Positions 25,501 through 34,138 of a stretch of DNA of 64,000 nt are shown here, piece after piece. The DNA comes from Channa striata (lineage: Eukaryota; Chordata; Actinopteri; Anabantiformes; Channidae). How positions within the stretch are numbered: position 1 is the stretch's first letter; each line of letters begins with the position of its first letter. Made by a program: the position numbers and the translations under genes. The stretch covers positions 5,907,957 through 5,971,956 of the forward strand of contig CM065171.1 of the NCBI GenBank assembly GCA_033026295.1, written 5' to 3'. Below the pieces are notes generated by a model. The model did not search any database and was not told where the DNA came from. It saw only the letters and a list, made by a program, of their open reading frames with translations.

Positions 25501-28500
25501 CTCAAGTATGAAGAGTTGGACAGCACCAGGTCCTGACATGATACATGTCTACTGGTTAAAGAAACTAAATTAGAAAGTCTGTAGTGGATGGAACCCACCC
25601 TTAATGGTTAACAGAAGGCCGGACAGTCCCTCTCTTCAAGGATCCACAGAAGGGAGCAGTCCCGTCCAACTACCTACCAATAACCTGCCTCTGCACAACA
25701 TGGAAGATCCTGTACACTTTATTCTAGTACGGCAAAAAAAGCATGTTCCCCACGGTCTCACGCGCCCCCCTGGCAGCGCTCTGCGCCCCCCCAAGGGGGG
25801 CGCCCCACTATTTGAGAAACACTGGTGTACAGGAACATCTGTGTCGAGTACAGGCTGGAAGTCCCAAAGTCAAAACGGTGACTCACCTCCAAACGGATCA
25901 TGATCATCATTGTGGACAAACAGAAGACAAAGCTTTAATATTAGATGTTGCAACTGATAGCAACATCAGGAAGAAAGATCACGAGAAGCTTGAGAAATAC
26001 CAAGGGCTGAAAGAAGAGTTAGAAAGGATGTGGAAGGTGAAGGCACAAGTGGTACCTGTGGTGATAAGAACACTGGGGGCTGTAACACCCAAACTGGGAG
26101 AGTGGCTCCAACAGATTCCAGGAACAGAATCTGAGATCTCTGACTAGGAACAGCTAAGCTACTGACCCTCAAGCTCCCAGGCCTCTGCACTCTTCTGGAC
26201 AGAGACATCAGTGTTTTAGTCATACTGTGACCTTGCAGCTTTCATAGTTCTTTGACTATCTCTAATGCTGTTGGTTTTGTATCTCCAGACTGTCGGGCTG
26301 TATGATCCCAGAGAGAAGCTGTGCTGATCTTGTCTCAGCTCTGATCACTAACCCTTCCCACCTGAGAGAGCTGGACCTGAGCTACAATCACATAGGAGAG
26401 TCAGGAAGGAAGATGCTGTCTGCTGGATTGAAGTCTCCGCTCTGGAGACTGGACACTCTCAGGTATGGAGAGACCTGCTGCAGCCACAAACAGTCATAGG
26501 ACAAACATAATGGTCATAATTGTGATATCCAGCAATGACCCAGAGGTCATGTATTTCAAAGGCATACAATTCAAGCTATTTAATACATTTGACAAGTAAA
26601 TTTAGTTTAATTCATTTAGTTAAAAGTTGGTCAGGTCCACATTATTTGTACATACACACACTTAGGAGTCAGCTCTGCATTCGTTAAGAGTAAGAGCAAA
26701 CTCACTGAGAAAATATTGATAAATCTAAAAAAGTTTTCTTTGTTCCACCGTCGGCCTGGTTCATATAATCCTGACTCACCAAGCTGGGCTCAAACAACCA
26801 GAACTGAGAAGAGCTACGTTCAGACAGGATGAACATTTCTGGGGGAGATGGGGAGTCACATGTTTAACTCTGAGTTAAGAATTTAACCATGTTGAAACAA
26901 CAGGATCCAGTTTGTGATAGACATGGACATTCAGCAGCATAAAAACGACAGTGAAATTGGCATCAGGGAATCAGAGAAAAAAGTAGCTGCAGAAGCTAAG
27001 AATTATAATCAGGTGTGCTTATGGATTTCTTTTCTTCTAGCATAATTTTCAGAGAATAATGTCCATGTTTCCTTGTGCAATCAATATGTGTCTCCATGCT
27101 GAAAGAGAATGTGCTTGTCTGACCTGCCCTGCTCCTCCTTTCAGGATGGAGCCTGATGGAAACAATGGTTGAGACCAGGTCTAAGGAAGTGTAAGTGTGT
27201 TTTTAATGAGACTGATGAAAACAAAGCAGCAGCATTTAACTGTCTTCAACCTGTCACATCGGTCACGTTTGATTAAAACGTTTCATTTGGATGTATATAA
27301 CGATCCTACATAAAGTATAATACTTTAAAAATCCACATTTTCATAATTTTACTGAGAAATTGTAAAATATGTGTGTTTGGGGGGAATAGTTATAGATGGT
27401 TATGACGTACATGTGCATGCACTTAATAATGCAGAACCAGGCATACGTGTATCTTTATAAATCTGGTGAAAAAATTGCATTTCCATAGTTGCACAATTTT
27501 TGTGGTGCAATAAAACACGATAATAATCCAAAAACACAGCACCACGACTCATTTTTGGTCATCCAAAAGGAAAACCACTGTTCACATCTCTGCACTGGCT
27601 TCTAGTAAATTCCAGCTTCAAGTTCAAATCTCTGACTCTCAACCAAACCTCACCTTCCTACCTATAGTCAGTTCTATAGTCGCTTCTGCCCACTGCACTC
27701 ACCAAAGAACCATATCCGGTGCTACCTTGACCACATAGCAGGAGATCCCAAGCAAAGCTATTCAGCTCAGTGGGCTCGTGATGGTGGAACGAGGTACCAA
27801 CTCTGCATGCTTAGCAGCCTCACTCCAAATATTGAAAAACTGATGAAAACAGAACTACGCAACTTCCTGTTCACTTCTCGTAGCACTGTGCTTTTATGTT
27901 TTCTCTTTGACGTTGGATATATAAGCATTTGCCAAATAACTATTTGTAAGTGTAAATGTACCTGGTTACCTGTTTATTAATAGCCAGACTGACATTGTCA
28001 GCCTGGTTTTACATTAGGTTTGTATTGTGTTAAACTGTTTAGTCTGATTATCCAACTATCCAAACTCCCTTTCAATCTCTTTTTGTCTTATTGTTTTTAT
28101 GATTCTGATGTTCTACTGTTGTATGCATTATATTTGACTCAAACTAAACCCAGAGACCAGATTATGATAAGACCAATAATTAACAGTCAGTAAATGAACA
28201 GAAATTAATTATCAAACTGTCAGTGAGTGAACAGATGATAGATTAATAACTGCAGCTGTTTGTGTGTCATTCTCTCCATCAGATTTCTGCAAGCTCGAAA
28301 TCGATGCGAACACAGTGAACAAAAGATTAGAATTGTCCGACAACAACAGGAAGGTGACCCTTACGAGAGGGGATAAATCATATCCTGATCATCCAGACAG
28401 ATTTGACCACTGGTATCAGCTGCTGTGTAGTAATGGTCTGACTGGTCGCTGTTACTGGGAGGTCGAGTGGAGGGGAGTGTTCATATATCACTGAGTTACA

Positions 28501-28850
28501 ATGAAATCAGCAGGAAAGGAAACCGTAACAACTGTTTCTTTGGAAGAAACAGTGAGTCCTGGAGTCTGGAGTGCTCTGATCATGCAAATAATGATGGTTA
28601 TGTTTTCTGGCACAATAACAAAAAAACAATCATCTCCCCCCGTGACGACAACTCCGATGTCCCTAGGAAAGTAGCAGTGTATGTGGACTGTCCTGCTGGC
28701 ACTCTGACCTTCTACAAAGTCATCTCTGACAAACTGATCCACCTCCAAACCTTTAACGCCACATTCACTGAACCTATTTATCCCGGGTTCGGGTTTACAT
28801 TCTACTGGTTTCAGTATGATGATGATTTTTTTTCTCTGTGTCCAGAGTAG
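16355..28850 (+). CDS. NLR family gene: PYD-FISNA-NACHT-LRR-B30.2, frame-disrupted
   Basis: Predicted cytosolic innate immune sensor of the large teleost NLR family. Exons: 16355-16588 (PYD), 16744-16791 (linker), 17499-19292 (FISNA-NACHT), LRR modules 19417-19593, 21361-21534, 21775-21948, 24799-24972 and 26289-26462, junction exon 27145-27190, and PRY-SPRY 28283-28850. Intron phases agree with the family: phase 1 before the NACHT exon and phase 2 between LRR modules. Five single-base losses relative to the expected frame break it: in the A-run 16550-16554, after 19173, at the donor of the fourth LRR exon (24972), within 27161-27167, and in the G-run 28472-28475. In the assembled sequence no full-length protein can be made. 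This is either a recent pseudogene or unpolished sequence at a multicopy locus. Confidence 0.85.
16744..16791 (+). CDS. Short NLR linker exon
   Basis: A 48-bp exon between CATCAG and GTAAGG. In phase 1 it reads EFVQDVLEDPSTSAT, acidic and Ser/Thr-rich, and joins as GAG (Glu) to AFNRCQPK of the FISNA exon. It connects the PYD to the FISNA domain. The phase agreement on both sides supports it although it is short. Confidence 0.65.
17499..19292 (+). CDS. FISNA-NACHT exon of the NLR (one frameshift near its end)
   Basis: Large single exon typical of fish NLRs. The FISNA domain opens with AFNRCQPKLKSNLRRKFQ and has NPTILNQIYTELFITEGG. The NACHT P-loop GVAGIGKT is at 17783-17806 and the Walker B region FIFDGLDE at 18002-18025, followed by DECRPPLDF; TTRPAAA near 18150 is the conserved post-Walker Arg motif. 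The winged-helix part has FVHLSVQEFLAALHV (about 18700-18745). The open frame stops at 19178-19180 (TAG). One added base after 19173 would restore the family-typical end LMLVSSGKELDVFN and run to GTAAGT at 19293, so the stop is caused by a single-base loss. The frame is open upstream to 17450, but CAGCC coding similarity begins only after the acceptor TTTAG at 17498. Confidence 0.88.
19417..19593 (+). CDS. NLR LRR module 1
   Basis: A 177-bp exon between CTCCAG and GTTAGG. It encodes one ribonuclease-inhibitor-type double LRR: LAGYELSSRSCKSL then SSLRELDLSNNNNLRDSGVK and LQSPNCLLETLR. It is one codon longer than the other modules because of an extra Asn in the NNN run. It is phase 2 at both ends, so modules can be added or skipped without frame change. 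Confidence 0.85.
19656..21152 (-). mobile_element. Non-autonomous DIRS-like retroelement with gag-like remnants
   Basis: Inverted ends: GTGTCTCACAACGGAAACG at 19664 against the reverse complement of the right end, GTGTCTCACATTGGGAACG, continuing through CTTCAG and CCTCATCAGAAGCTCCT. On minus, a TATA-like CCTATAAAAG (near 21012-21021) precedes gag-like pieces: CCVLCASG with FGLKHAQTARE and SHCSRFSLKMLRQ (20592-20990), an acidic DEDDDGD stretch (20324-20578), LLPIFPELLEKITSSWHK with IEAVVVSHLH (20061-20327), and ADCFQSNLTEKSYKTARL with TLNASSLL (about 19935-20060). This order resembles gag-like proteins of fish DIRS elements. Reverse transcriptase and tyrosine recombinase are absent, and stops and frameshifts break the frame. 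It lies in the intron between LRR modules 1 and 2. Confidence 0.6.
21361..21534 (+). CDS. NLR LRR module 2
   Basis: A 174-bp exon between CTCCAG and GTTAAT, intact, phase 2 at both ends. It reads LSGCNLSVKGCESLASVLSS, then LRELDLSNNKLQESGV and MKSPHCSLEILR: two half-repeats of the ribonuclease-inhibitor LRR type. Confidence 0.88.
21775..21948 (+). CDS. NLR LRR module 3
   Basis: A 174-bp exon between TTTCCAG and GTAAGG, intact, phase 2. It reads LSGCNLSESSCESLSSVISS, then LRELDLSNNNLQDSGV and MKSPHCKLEILR. It is most similar to module 2, only 240 bp upstream; the short intron suggests a tandem duplication. Confidence 0.88.
21989..22053 (+). pseudogene. Truncated LRR module remnant
   Basis: Reads DSGEKLLSAGLRSPNCTLKSL, matching the second half of an LRR module, 41 bases after the end of module 3. 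The first half and its splice acceptor are absent, and the expected donor is altered to CTCAGATC. It is a relic of an array duplication. Confidence 0.7.
22400..22500 (+). repeat. SINE/LINE-type 3' tail fragment
   Basis: TTGCTTCGGATAAAAGTGTC followed by TGCCAAATGACGAAATGTAAAT is the common 3' tail of teleost SINEs and their partner LINEs. No tRNA-like head was recognised upstream. Confidence 0.6.
23692..24271. mobile_element. MITE-like DNA element, copy 2 (NLR intron)
   Basis: About 580 bp, same orientation as and closely alike to copy 1 at 6968-7587. TA flanks at 23690-23691 and 24272-24273. Differences include a 13-bp insertion (CGCTGTAGATGGA region near 23800) and several short deletions, for example around 24045-24100. 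The high similarity of the two copies implies fairly recent activity of the family. Confidence 0.8.
24799..24972 (+). CDS. NLR LRR module 4 with damaged splice donor
   Basis: Reads LRMCNFSERSCKVLPTVLSS, then VREMDLTNNSLRDSGV and MESPHCKLEIL. It is more diverged than its neighbours (RMCN for SGCN, VREMDL for LRELDL). Other modules end CTCAG|GT; here the sequence is CTCAGTTAAG, so one G is missing. Splicing one base earlier (CTCA|GTTAAG) would give a 173-bp exon and shift the frame; reading through meets TAA at once. The module may be skipped, which would keep frame. Confidence 0.75.
25050..26190 (+). mobile_element. Rex6/Dong-like non-LTR retrotransposon remnant
   Basis: Internally deleted ORF pieces on plus. 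Near 25350-25540, WKGTWEKESSHN with QWLVDLRADH and a MKSWTAPGPDMIHVYWLKK stretch represent the region before the reverse transcriptase core. Near 25600-25720, VNRRPDSPSLQGSTEGSSPV with PTNNLPL corresponds to a degraded NYRPITCL region. At 25990-26140, EKYQGLKEELERMWKVKAQ and VVPVVIRTLGAVTPKLGEWL form the conserved C-terminal segment of this element class. The catalytic core is missing, so it is dead. It lies in the intron before LRR module 5. The family name rests on remembered similarity. Confidence 0.6.
25742..25828 (-). mobile_element. hAT terminal fragment, very C/G-rich
   Basis: Read on minus from 25828 it begins CCAGTGTTTCTCAAATAGTG, an hAT-type end, then a G-run-rich stretch (CGCCCCCCTTGGGGGGG). 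It interrupts the LINE remnant's reading, so it inserted after that element. The second end was not found. Confidence 0.5.
26289..26462 (+). CDS. NLR LRR module 5
   Basis: A 174-bp exon between CTCCAG and GTATGG, intact, phase 2. It reads LSGCMIPERSCADLVSALIT, then LRELDLSYNHIGESGRKML and LKSPLWRLDTLR. It joins in frame as AG|G to RMEP of the next exon. Confidence 0.87.
27145..27190 (+). CDS. NLR junction exon before B30.2 (46 bp, frame broken)
   Basis: Flanked by TTTCAG and GTAAGTG. The first part reads RMEPDGN and the last part, in another frame, WLRPGLRK, matching the family's usual RMEP...WLRPGLRK junction. The switch requires one missing base around 27161-27167, so the exon is 46 bp, not the 47 bp that would keep frame. 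Confidence 0.7.
27575..27955 (+). mobile_element. L2-like LINE 3' end
   Basis: Plus-strand pieces such as IAGDPKQSYSAQWARDGGTR and LKTELRNFLF-like sequence (27730-27880) resemble the C-terminus of fish L2-type ORF2. The tail GATATATAAGCATTTGCCAAATAAC then TTTGTAAGTGTAAATG is the characteristic 3' end. It is 5'-truncated, and internal stops show decay. Confidence 0.55.
28283..28850 (+). CDS. PRY-SPRY (B30.2) exon of the NLR, one frameshift
   Basis: Follows CCATCAG. The PRY part has ANTVNKRLELSDNNRKVTL and DRFDHWYQLL; the SPRY part has GRCYWEVEWRG, then in the shifted frame VHISLSYNEI, FFGRNSESWSL, VAVYVDCPAGTLTFY and FTEPIYPGFGF, ending SLCPE and TAG at 28848-28850. In the literal frame the first part stops at 28492-28494. 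Restoring the frame needs one more base in the G-run at 28472-28475. B30.2 domains at the C-terminus of fish NLRs are thought to bind ligands or partners. Confidence 0.85.
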
Positions 28851-30498
28851 TATAGCGAGACTGGTCCCATCAGAGAAGCTTTGTCTGGATTGAACAGAGA
28901 GTTTGTACATGTCTGTCAGATTCATGTGTTAAATTGGATTCTTGTTAATGAGTCCTTGGACACTTCCTGCTATTCCAAGCCCTTAGAGATGAAACTACAT
29001 TTATTACAGAATCATGGTGTTGCTGACTTATGTATCCATCAGCATTATTAGATATTACTGCTGTTAGGCTGTTTCTCATTTTTTATGGCTAATCAAAGTG
29101 GAATAATAGTAATAATAATTTCACAATTATGATGCTGCCTACTGATCTACTTGCTTTTCTTGGGTCCTGAACATCAAAGCTATGCTGTTTTTATCTGCTT
29201 CAAAATTAAATTCTTAAATTTTGATTCTTTTAAAAGTTGTTTCTCTTAACTGAAAACTGGATTAAACTGAAGCGGACTTTAATTAATGATTTTTATTAAA
29301 CAAATATTGGCCTTCTTAACTGCAACACCTGCACACACTCACCTGTCCTCAGCAAGGCTTCTAGCTGATGGATAAGCTACAAGTACAGACAAAAGTTTGG
29401 TTTTGCCTCTCAGTTCTCTTAAGACAGGAGGACATTCCGAGGTAGAGCAGGAATCAATGAAACACTGGTGGATCAATGATCTGTAGCAAAGTTTCTCTGT
29501 TTGACATTTTATATCCATCTTGCACAGAGCCATGATCTTGCTCTTTGTTAAGCATCTGTTAAGGAAAAAACAATGACCCCCAGTTGATTGCTATTGAGGG
29601 TTCTGAAGCAATATCCATAAAAAAACAGTCAATTTAAAAAGTGTGTGATAAAAAGTAGAGCCACGTTGCTGGTTCTGTTGAAGTGGTCTCATGCAATCAG
29701 GTTTGAACTCTTAACACTCGAATCTGTTTTTACCTGTTGGTGGTGTTTTATTAAACAGACCCAATGTTACTTCAGCATTAGCAACCAGGACTAAACATAT
29801 GAGAAAAATGGGGATTATAAAACAGCGGGGGAAAAGTCTGTATACAGTGTTAAAGCAGGGAGCTATTCCATCAATTTAGCTGTAAGAACTGATGAAGAGC
29901 CGCCTGGTGCCAAAACGCTAGGGCCACGATTGCTGTAATAAATCGTAAATATGTCTAAATAGGTTTTTAATTTATTGTGTGGGGTTTGTGTTTTTGATGG
30001 AGCCACCTGTGATGCATTACAAATTTAAGTGAAAACAGACAATAGTCATATTGTAGTATACTGTAAGAAAAAAATATCAAACCCCACAGTTGGTATCAAA
30101 ACCTTGGACCATCAAAACACACAACAATTTGCCATGGAAATTTGTTTATTACAGACAAGTGGGAGAGAAGTGACAGAATGCTATATTACTGGCAATTAAC
30201 CGTATACATAGTCATCACAGCTGTACATCACTGGGCTCTGGTGCGTCTGAGGGACTTGCATTAAGCTGTAACCAGTCATAATGATAAAGGAAGGCTGACA
30301 AAGCAGTGACACCACCACCCAACTACAAAGCCTGTGTACCTGCAGAGTTCCTGAGACAATCTGGCTGTGACAGAAGGGAGCGCTGGAGTGGTTTTCTCCA
30401 AGAGGACAGTGTCTTTCTGGAATTGGTTTACCCATTAGCGGTTTAGCCAGATTTCAAAAGGCCTAAATCCACTCAAATAGTGAATGCTGACAAAACAA
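28851..30498. other. NLR 3' flank and intergenic stretch
   Basis: Presumed NLR 3'UTR, then AT-rich sequence. One curiosity: on minus, an open stretch 29533-29342 (starting MALCKMDIKCQTEKLCYRSL) ends in GAGGACAG|GTGAGTG, a strong donor match, but no partner exon or protein family was recognised. A repeat-like motif, AAACGCTAGGGCCACGATTG, is at about 29914-29933. Confidence 0.35.
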
Positions 30499-30504
30499 TT
30501 TTAT
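30499..30504 (-). terminator. eprs1: eprs1 polyadenylation signal (AATAAA on minus)
   Basis: TTTATT on plus, about 420 bases past the eprs1 stop at 30925-30927. Another candidate is near 30143. The exact cleavage site is not decided. Confidence 0.45.
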
Positions 30505-30924
30505 TAAAAATAAAGCTAAATCTTTAAGTACGCAATATTAAAAAAAACAGCACTAATAGAGTGGTTAGAGAATCCACCAGGTGTTTTTACTGTTACAGAA
30601 GCCATATAATGAATTAGTCCAAAGACAATGGGACAGTGAGTTCTCCAAACAAGGGCTTTAGCGACTATTCAGCTACGTTCAAAGGAAACAGCACAAAAAC
30701 CATTTCTTCTCATAACTGAACTCAAGCAATAAACAGGTTCTTCCACCTTGACTTACTCGCAGACGCACTATTAGACAGTAAGACATATTCCCACTTCCAA
30801 ACCCCACAGTCCAGTCATCTTTAAACCCCTAACAACACCCACAACAGATCAGGAGAAGTAGAAAGAAGGTAGGAAAGCCCTTTTGACTACAATGTTCATC
30901 GTTGTGCTCCAGCAGTGCAAGTCT

Positions 30925-33681
30925 TCAGTAACTGCGTCCAAACATGGTGTAGTACTGAGCAGGCTCCTTGCCACTGACACACATCTGACCAGGCTGCAGT
31001 TTCTTCAGGGGAGAGAAGGGGATGCAGAGGCTCTTGGCTCCCATGGATGGAGCTCCAGGTTCCAGGTCCTGGTCCCTGATAAGAACAGGCCATGAATATC
31101 TTAGACTGTAGAAATGAAGGTACTCGGAGCAAAATGAGGCAAAATCAGGCAGAACGAACAAATAACACATTCCATATTTTTCCAAAACCTAATACGAATG
31201 AGAAAACTAGCACTGTGATTTACACATTGTATATAAAGCATATTGACGGATACTCTGTTTTTAATCATTCTAATCTTAGTGGTCCTTGTTCAACCTCAAA
31301 TTGTAGAGCAAGACATAAATGGCAGACTGTGGCATGTTAGACATACTTGGCAGTGGTTTTCTTGATCCAATCCTCACACTCAATTTCTCCACAGAATGGG
31401 ATCTGGACGATCTGTAAAGCGAGACAAATATATTATGAAATATTTACTGGGCGAGACCAGATAATAAAATGCACTGCACTGACTGGATTGTGTTACTCAC
31501 TTTGCCCTGGTCTAACTCTTTCTGGAACTGTTCCATTGTGTCTGCAACCACCATGTGAGTCTTCAGGTCATCTGAAGCCCTGATGAATCAAAAGCAAGCA
31601 CTTGAATTCAAATTCTTATTCATTTTTATGGACAGAATACAGTTCTTATACTTTTCAACATAATTCCATTTGACTGTGTCCTGTTCTATTCACACTCTCT
31701 CTGTCATAATCACATCATGCCGGGCCCCGGCGTGTAATGCAGCATCATACTTTTTGTAAAGGCTGCTCTGGATGTCCTCCAACATGGCAACCAGCTTCTT
31801 CTCCACCTCAGCCTCTGGAATTGTGACCTTTGCACCCGAGTCTCTCCTCACTGCTACACACTGCCGCTGCTGCATATCTTTGGGGCCTACCTCCAGACGA
31901 ATAGGAACTCCCTGGATGAGAGAGACATACAGGTAATTCAATATTAAAACTGCTAAACTATTGTTACCTTTTATTCCAGTGTTTGATGACATTTCTTCGT
32001 GTAAATACTTTTACATAGCGCAAGTTAAAATATTTATTGTGCTACTAAACATGTATTCGTATTATTAGTGACCTTGAGTTCCCAGTGGTTGAACTTCCAG
32101 CCCGGGGAGTAGTTGTCTCGGACATCATTCTTCACCCTAATTCCAGCATCCTGGAGCCTTCTCAGGTATTTGGAGCACTGGTCCAGCAGCGCCTCCTTAT
32201 CCTTCTCTGGTAGGGAGGCAGTGATTCCACATGGGATGACAATAACCTGGAAAAGGAGGGAGAAACTGTCAACACTCGTATGTAATGGGAAAAGTAAAAA
32301 GGTTCAAATCTAATGAGTAAATATTAATTTACATTTTTAAAAAACTATGATGTTGTACACTATATTTATTTATGTTTTCAATGCAGTATACATGGTGTAT
32401 TTCAATGTGTGTGTGACTGAAGGTCTACCTGGAGGCAAGCGACCCTTGGTGGCAGTACGAGTCCCATGTTGTCTCCATGGACCATTGTGAGGACACCGAT
32501 GGTCCTGGTTGTGATTCCCCAGGAGTTCTGGTAAGCCAGCTGCTTCTCTCCTGGCCTTTTTGGATCTTCAAACATGATCTCAAACATCTTGGAAAAGTTC
32601 TGGCCAAGATGGTGGGACGTGGCGCCCTGAGAAAGCACAAAGATACTGAAGTTTTCTTTTCCTGAACTCCATGTATGTGAGAATTGAGTGAACTGATTCA
32701 GTGAACCACAGTACCTGAATGGCTCGACCACTGGCAGAGATAAATGCCTCCACAGTGGTGGTGTAATCTCCTCCTGCAAACTTCTCCTTCTCTGTCTTCC
32801 TCCCCTTCACCACTGGTATTGCCATCAGCTCTTCATATACTCTGGCGTACAGATCCAGGATCTGCAGCACCTACAAACATATGATGTGCAGCAGACACCA
32901 GTCAAGCTAAAACAGATTTCAGGCTTCGAAAACATAAAGAACTGAAAGTGCTCAATATATTGTACTGAAGTGTTTCCAGTGGTGCATCGAGATCAGAGTT
33001 TGCAGCTGTTTTACCTCTTCTGCTGCCTCTTCTTTGGTGGCAAATGCTGTATGTCCTTCCTGCCACAGGAACTCTCTTGTCCTCAGGAAGGGCTGGGGAT
33101 GCTTGAACTCCCATCTCTATGGGGAAGAACAGGAGGAAAATACATTTGAGTGTCTAAAGGCACCAGCCCGCTGTGACATTACTCTTCAGCAATGCGTGGT
33201 TGGTGTGTGTTGGTCTGTAGTTCTTGAGTTATATAATGATTATAAGAAGATACTGACCACAACATTACACCACTGGTTGAGTTTAATTGGCAGATCTCTG
33301 TGGGACTGGACCCATTTAGCGTAGGCTGGGTACATCACTGAAATATACAAAACAGGTCCCAGTTCATACAAAAAAAGAACCAAAAGCACGCCAACATTAT
33401 CACCAAATTAAATACGAACACTTCTATAATTTATAATGTACAGGTTTAGTTTGTGTATCAGCAAACATATACACTTGGATTCATTAAGGAGCTGTGGTTC
33501 CGACCTGTTTCACTGGTGGGTCTGACAGCAATGGGCTCTGCCAGCTCAGTCTTTCCAGACCGGGTTACCCAAGCAACCTATCAAAAAACATCAGCATGAT
33601 TGGATTTTAAATATTTTCCAACAGTTATTTAAGGTTTTTGTTTAGATTAAACCAGTAAATTGTTTAGTGTCACTTTTACTT

Positions 33682-33712
<31 letters not shown>

Positions 33713-34138
33713 TCATTACTTTGTCTCAAAAAGGTTCTTTACCTCTGGAGCAAAGTCTGCAATGTGGGACTTTTCCTTCTCCAGGGCAGCTTGAGAGACG
33801 AACATGGGGAAGTAGCAGTTCTCCACACCCAGCTTCTTAATTTCCCGGTCGAAGAATTCTTTAATGGCTTCCCAGATAGAGTAGGCCCATGGCCGCAGCA
33901 CATAGCAACCGCTGACATCATAGTACTCAATCATCTCTGATTTAGTGATGACCTAAGGATGAGTAATAACATTATGTTAAAAAGGAAACTGGGAAAAAAA
34001 ACAACTAGCAAAGACAACGTATGCCCGATGTTAGTATACGTAAAAAAAAAAAAAAAAAAAAAAGCATCTGTGTTTACTTAACTCACCTGCGAGTACCAGT
34101 CAGCCAGGTTCTCCTCTTTCTTTGCCTCCAAGCCCAAC
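30925..34138 (-). other. eprs1: eprs1 class II ProRS part (exons 24-35)
   Basis: Exons: 34138-34087, 33952-33743, 33577-33505, 33337-33258, 33116-33015, 32870-32715, 32626-32429, 32246-32073, 31911-31751, 31579-31501, 31411-31347, 31075-30925. It opens with LGLEAKKEENLADWYSQV. Class II motifs: motif 1 around GCYVLRPWAYSIWEAI, motif 2 RWEFKHPQPFLRTREFLWQE, and motif 3 near HGDNMGLVLPPRVA. The anticodon-binding domain (YSPGWKFNHWELKG, GVPIRLEVGP) and the eukaryote-type C-terminal zinc-binding extension (IPFCGEIECEDWI ... FGRSY) are complete. Poly-A runs lie in introns at 33679-33710 and 34041-34061. Confidence 0.93.

Noticed and set aside
28488..28925. 145-codon minus-strand open frame over the B30.2 exon
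   Set aside because: It is antisense to a well-supported SPRY domain and resembles no family; such shadow frames are common opposite conserved exons.
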